The position numbers and the translations under genes are program-made. The notes under the pieces are model-generated. The model did no database searches. It was not told the DNA's origin and saw nothing but the letters and a program-made list of their open reading frames with translations. 23,319 nucleotides of DNA from Isoetes engelmannii (taxonomy: Eukaryota > Streptophyta > Lycopodiopsida > Isoetales > Isoetaceae), in NCBI GenBank assembly GCA_011763485.2, contig JAANSK020249607.1, forward strand, positions 1 to 23,319, given 5' to 3'. This document shows, in pieces, positions 19,540-23,319 of the stretch (position 1 is the stretch's first letter; each line of letters opens with the position of its first letter).

Positions 19540-20872
19540 ATGGAATCTTGGAGGCAACTCAAAGCGACAGTTGAGAGTTGCCAAGCTAGGATTGTGGGCC
19601 TGGAAGAACAGACAAAGTCCTCAGGACACCAGGTGCTCAAAAGGCAACTAGCTACAGAGAGGCAACGTACGGCAGGAATGGAGACTTGCATACAACAACT
19701 CGAGGACAGTATCCATTTGCTGCAATTTGAAAGGCAGCAAGACAAGAAGTGTCTTGTAGACATGCAAGCACGCCAGGACACCTTGTCTACTGCCTCTAAC
19801 ACCATGGCACAGGAAAGGGACCGGGAAGCAGATGCGGCTGCTGCCACCCAGCGTATCATCCAGAAAGCCATCGTAGAAAACCAGTCATAGCTCCAGGACT
19901 TTCAGAGCAAGCTAAATGCATTGGAGACAAACTCGACCCAACTGAACATTGCAGTTAGCTCCCAACCACACCAATTGGAAAAAGCTCGACGGCTTTGAAC
20001 TTGAATCTGCAAGGTCTGTGGGCAGTTGTCGCCCAGCGGAATACGGGCCTCAATGCCGAGGCTCAAGCGCAGTTGCAGCAGTGCAAGTAGGAGTTGGCAA
20101 GACAAAAGCTATTCCTGCAAGAACTGAGCTCCCGGCTTCAAGAAGCAAGGGCCACTTCGGCCAACCAGTCTAGACAGACAGTTGCTTCTTCATCCCAACA
20201 GCCTGTTCCAACGGAACACAACCCATGCTCTACAACCAATAGTCACCAGCCGTTATGAAAGCCAATGTTGCTCCAAGGACCGATGAATATCAAGATCTCA
20301 ATCGGAGATGCCACAATGTGGTGGTGCATGAACTCCCAGAGGAAGTAGGAGAGCATCTCATTGAGCACCTCCAGGATCGGGTCCTTTCCCGCATGACCTT
20401 ATAGACACCAGTGCGAATTGTTTGAAGCCAACTTGGTGCCCTACGCCTAGACTGCTCATGTTTTGTTGCCTTCACAGTGGCAAAAACACGAGTGCGAGAT
20501 GCAATACTAAGCTAGAGCAAGCAGTTTAAGGGGACCACTATGTATGTGGAGTAGGATCTCTCCCCGACACAACAGGAGTCCCCTCAGCAAGAGTTGGTTG
20601 CGGTCAAAAGTATCCGCTGTCAAGGCAGGGTCGTCGGGATGGTGTGAGGGAAGATGTGCATTTTCCATCTAGCTCCTGCTGAGGTCACGGATGTGATGCA
20701 TCATGCTATTGCCACCACAAGATCTGCTGCTCCTACTGCCACTCTGGCGCCTGCTCCTACTAGTGCCTCTGCTCTGCCAGCCCCCACCGCTCCTAATGCT
20801 CTCGCTGCTTCAGCTACTCCTGCTCATGCACCACACACTGCCTTCCCTAGGGCATCAGGCTTTGACAAATAG
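19540..20872 (+). pseudogene. LINE copy C ORF1: coiled coil, RRM-like part, Pro/Ala linker
   Basis: 19,540-19,890 encodes a Gln/Glu-rich coiled coil (MESWRQLKATVESCQ onward), continuing past a stop as LQDFQSKLNALETNS. About 20,290-20,560 reads NVVVHELPEEVGEH, then LRLDCSCFVAF, then FKGTTMYVE, the pattern of the RRM-like domain of LINE ORF1 proteins, which bind the element RNA. About 20,650-20,865 is a Pro/Ala/Thr-rich linker ending SGFDK and a TAG. Three or more breaks interrupt it. Such proteins package LINE RNA as multimers. Confidence 0.65.
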
Positions 20873-20875
20873 GAA

Positions 20876-21633
20876 ATGTGTCTCTGGATGATGTCTTGGA
20901 ACTGTTGAGGCTTCTTTTGGCAAGAAGAGAGTCTCAACTCCATTGAAGCAGATATGGATCTGATTTTCCTGACGGAAACATGGGAAGATGCAAGGCACAG
21001 GCTGCCAGACCTTCTAGGCGTACTTTCATGGCTCAATGTTTAATGAGTGCACAAGCAAGGGGTCGCTTGTTACTATCATTCACCTTTGGCACAGTCCATC
21101 TCCCTACACAAAATGGACAGGCGTAACCGCTACTTCTGGGTACGAGTGCAGCATGGCAGTGGACACCCCTCTTCATGGCAGCATGCTACTTTTAACATAC
21201 CGAGAATAACTTCTACAACACTCATTCGGACGTGGATATTGCTGGAGCCTTATGTCGATCTATATGTTGACATATAGGAACACAAACAATTGGGGCAAGG
21301 TCCTGTTGCTTAGAGATTTTAATGCACACATGAGGTCAGGGCAGGTACCAAATTTGGAGCCCGTGGCAGATGATGTGATGTAGTTGAACCCCCACAGAAA
21401 TAACTTGGTTGAGGATATCAGATGACCACCATATTACACACTATGGCAGGCACTTGTTGCTGCTATGCAGCGCCTTTGACTTGGTCATATGCAATGGGAT
21501 GGCCCGATGGCCATCCTCCAGGCAGTGCACATGCAAACAAGAGAACCAAGAGGGTGGGTCTAGCATTGTGGATTACATACTGGCGGAGGAACAAGATCTG
21601 CATCTGATCACATTTTGGCATTGGCACAAGTAG
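20876..21633 (+). pseudogene. LINE copy C AP-endonuclease domain
   Basis: Begins at an ATG and reads MMSWNC, a stop at an expected Arg codon (TGA for CGA), then GF, DLIFLTETW, later LLxRDFNAHM at about 21,310-21,340 and GSSIVDYILA near 21,570. These correspond to the start, the metal-binding E, the DFN motif and the C-terminal part of LINE AP endonucleases, which nick target DNA to prime reverse transcription. Broken by several stops and frame changes. Confidence 0.75.
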
Positions 21634-22254
21634 TCAAGACAAGGAAGTAGACTTGGACCACCTACCCCTTTTCTTGCATATGGAGTAGAGGTTGTCTGCA
21701 AATCCATTGCTTTGACACACCGGGTGCCCCAGTTGCACCTAGACTACGACCACCCACGCAGAGGCTTATGTCCAGATGTTTGAGCATGACCTGGAAGGCA
21801 TATTGCAGATCCCCACACTGCAGCAGCAGACCCCTAGTTGACTCAGATGGTCATGACGACTGCCGACAGGTGCTTTGGGAGAGGACGCTCGAGAAGGCCC
21901 CCAGGAGCCTCCACTTTCCCCACAACCAGTGGTTTGATGACGAGTGTAGGGAGTCAAAACAGTGGCTTCGACGGGTCACTGATTCCACCTTGCACCCGCA
22001 GGCCATTAGCCAATATCATGCCTTCCTCAAGGACAAGAAAGCTAGGTACCTCATAGAACACCAGCAGCAGATGTACTATCTCCTAGAGCGTCACCCCAGA
22101 ACAGTTTGGAGCAGGGTATTGAGTAAGCCTCTGCAACCTACAGGGAATATCACCTCGGAGCAATAGGTACAATACTTTCACCAGCTTTATAACCCACTGG
22201 GGGTTCGGGCAGCAATACCCCCCCTAGAAAGGACTCGTCGTAGTCATTACCGAC

Positions 22255-23210
22255 GGAGATGTTATAATGGGCCTGCAACGCCTTGCTAATGAGAAAGCAG
22301 CTGATTTGAATGGCATGCAGGTCGAGCTTCTCAAATGGATTGGGCCTCCGATGGGACCTGTCTGATGGCCTTATTCAATAAAGCACTACAAGAAGGCTTC
22401 CCTTCGCAGTGGACCACTAGCCAAGTTAACCCTATATACAAGGCAGGTGACCCCCACTGCCCAGCCAACTATCGTACATCATGGTCAACTCCCTTTTTGC
22501 AAAATTATTGTTCGGCATCCTTAAGCAGCGACTAACAATATGGATAGAGGATGCAGAGGTACGTGCACTCACATGGCAAGCTAGGCCCAGACACTCCACC
22601 ATCGACCAAATTTTCACTCTGAGAACCCTGATTGAGGATCATAGCAAGAAACACCGACAAGAGCTGTACTGTTGCTTTGTGGATTTTGTTAAGGCTTTTG
22701 ACATTGTACCTAGGAACCCCAATTGATTTGCAAAATGCCATATACAAGCTGTATGAGGCATGCTCAGTGCATATGACACCATCAGGACAGCTGGCCATCA
22801 GTAGCATGGAGTGCGCCAGGACTGCCCCCTCTTCCTGACGCTCTTTGGCTTGTGCATTGATCAGTTAGAAGCTTGGCTTGCTGAACATGGTGGGGACGAT
22901 GCCCAGCTGATGCACCATATATTTCGGGAGCTCATATATGTTGACGATGTTGACCTCCTTGCCTACACTTCGGAGGACATGCAAAGTTACCTGGATGCAT
23001 TGGCCACCTTATGCCAGTTCACGGGCATGCAGGTTAACTTGGCCAAAACTAAAATGCTGCTAGTTTCATGGGGTTTCATCCTCCCATCAGCCAAGCATTC
23101 CCTCCTTCACTTACCAAGGACAGAATGTGGAAGTGGCTCCGTCCTACAAGTATTTGGGAATTGAGTTTTCTATTACCACACATTGGGAGCTCGAGCGCGA
23201 ATTAAAGCCC
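22255..23210 (+). pseudogene. LINE copy C reverse transcriptase domain
   Basis: RT blocks in order: LQRLANEKAADLNGMQVELL (fingers), GFPSQWTTSQVNPIYKAGD, RHSTIDQIFTLRTLI, VDFVKAFDIVP (motif A with its Asp), VRQDCPL (motif B), YVDDVDLLAYT at 22937-22948 onward (motif C, YVDD where YADD is usual), TGMQVNLAKTK (motif D) and VEVAPSYKYLGIEF (thumb). At least three frame changes. The motifs place it in the AP-endonuclease LINEs; the clade is not certain. Confidence 0.85.
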
Positions 23211-23319
23211 ACAAAAAAGTAATTAAAAGTGAGATGAGAAAGAAAGTTAGGAACACAACACATAGTAAGTAAAAATCTATTGCTGGTAACAATGGCAGCA
23301 GAGGTGAGGTTCAGCAGAG

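Larger units (their letters stand above)
19460..23215 (+). mobile_element. LINE copy C: ORF1, endonuclease and RT, decayed
   Basis: Long plus-strand non-LTR element of the family of copies A and B (VEVAPSYKYL here, VEVAPAYKYL in B; HDLEGILQ in both). Parts in order: coiled-coil ORF1, RRM-like part, Pro/Ala linker, AP-endonuclease, RT. Several stops and frame changes make it inactive. The zinc knuckle and 3' UTR seen in A and B are not present: similarity fades near 23,215, just after HHTLGARARIKA, so this copy is interrupted, 3'-deleted or continues past the window. The left boundary is estimated from the start of ORF1. It lies antisense in the presumed TPK intron. Confidence 0.85.

Overview
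The window looks like nuclear DNA of a land plant that makes swimming sperm, most likely a fern; a lycophyte, cycad or Ginkgo cannot be excluded. Two host genes support this. The first, on the minus strand, is a coiled-coil gene whose spliced exons read as CFAP263 (CCDC113), a protein of cilia and flagella; flowering plants have no motile cilia. The second is the last exon of a plant-type two-pore potassium channel (TPK), also on the minus strand. Very unequal introns (70 bp to about 8.9 kb) stuffed with retroelements fit a large, repeat-rich genome.

Layout from left to right. Positions 1 to about 4,430 hold three minus-strand copies of the 3' part of one non-LTR (LINE) family, and among them lie CFAP263 exons 6 (1579-1713) and 5 (1822-1902). 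Exon 4 is at 4654-4785. From 4,786 to 13,704 runs a giant intron containing a near-perfect palindrome, an old TRIM-type LTR miniature, a 5'-truncated plant L1 with a clear target-site duplication, a 45-bp tandem duplication, a foldback MITE-like element, a possible plus-strand OB-fold exon and a tRNA-derived SINE-like unit with nested duplications. Exons 3, 2 and 1 lie at 13,705-14,763. From 14,764 to 18,621 is intergenic DNA with a 160-bp imperfect duplication and a long CT tract. The TPK terminal exon is at 18,622-18,844. From about 19,460 to the right end is a long but decayed plus-strand LINE with ORF1 (coiled coil, RRM-like part, Pro/Ala linker), AP-endonuclease and reverse transcriptase. 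It is the same family as the copies at the left end and probably sits antisense in the TPK intron.

The two host genes have no visible functional link: one builds the sperm flagellum, the other moves potassium at the vacuole membrane. The rest is mobile DNA and its debris. I did not find a convincing new multigene system. The points most worth a second look are the plant ciliary gene and its extra residues, the ORF1/ORF2 layout of the LINE family, its unusual microsatellite tails, and the OB-fold-like exon inside the giant intron. All splice sites were read by eye from GT/AG signals, phase and remembered family sequences; nothing was searched.
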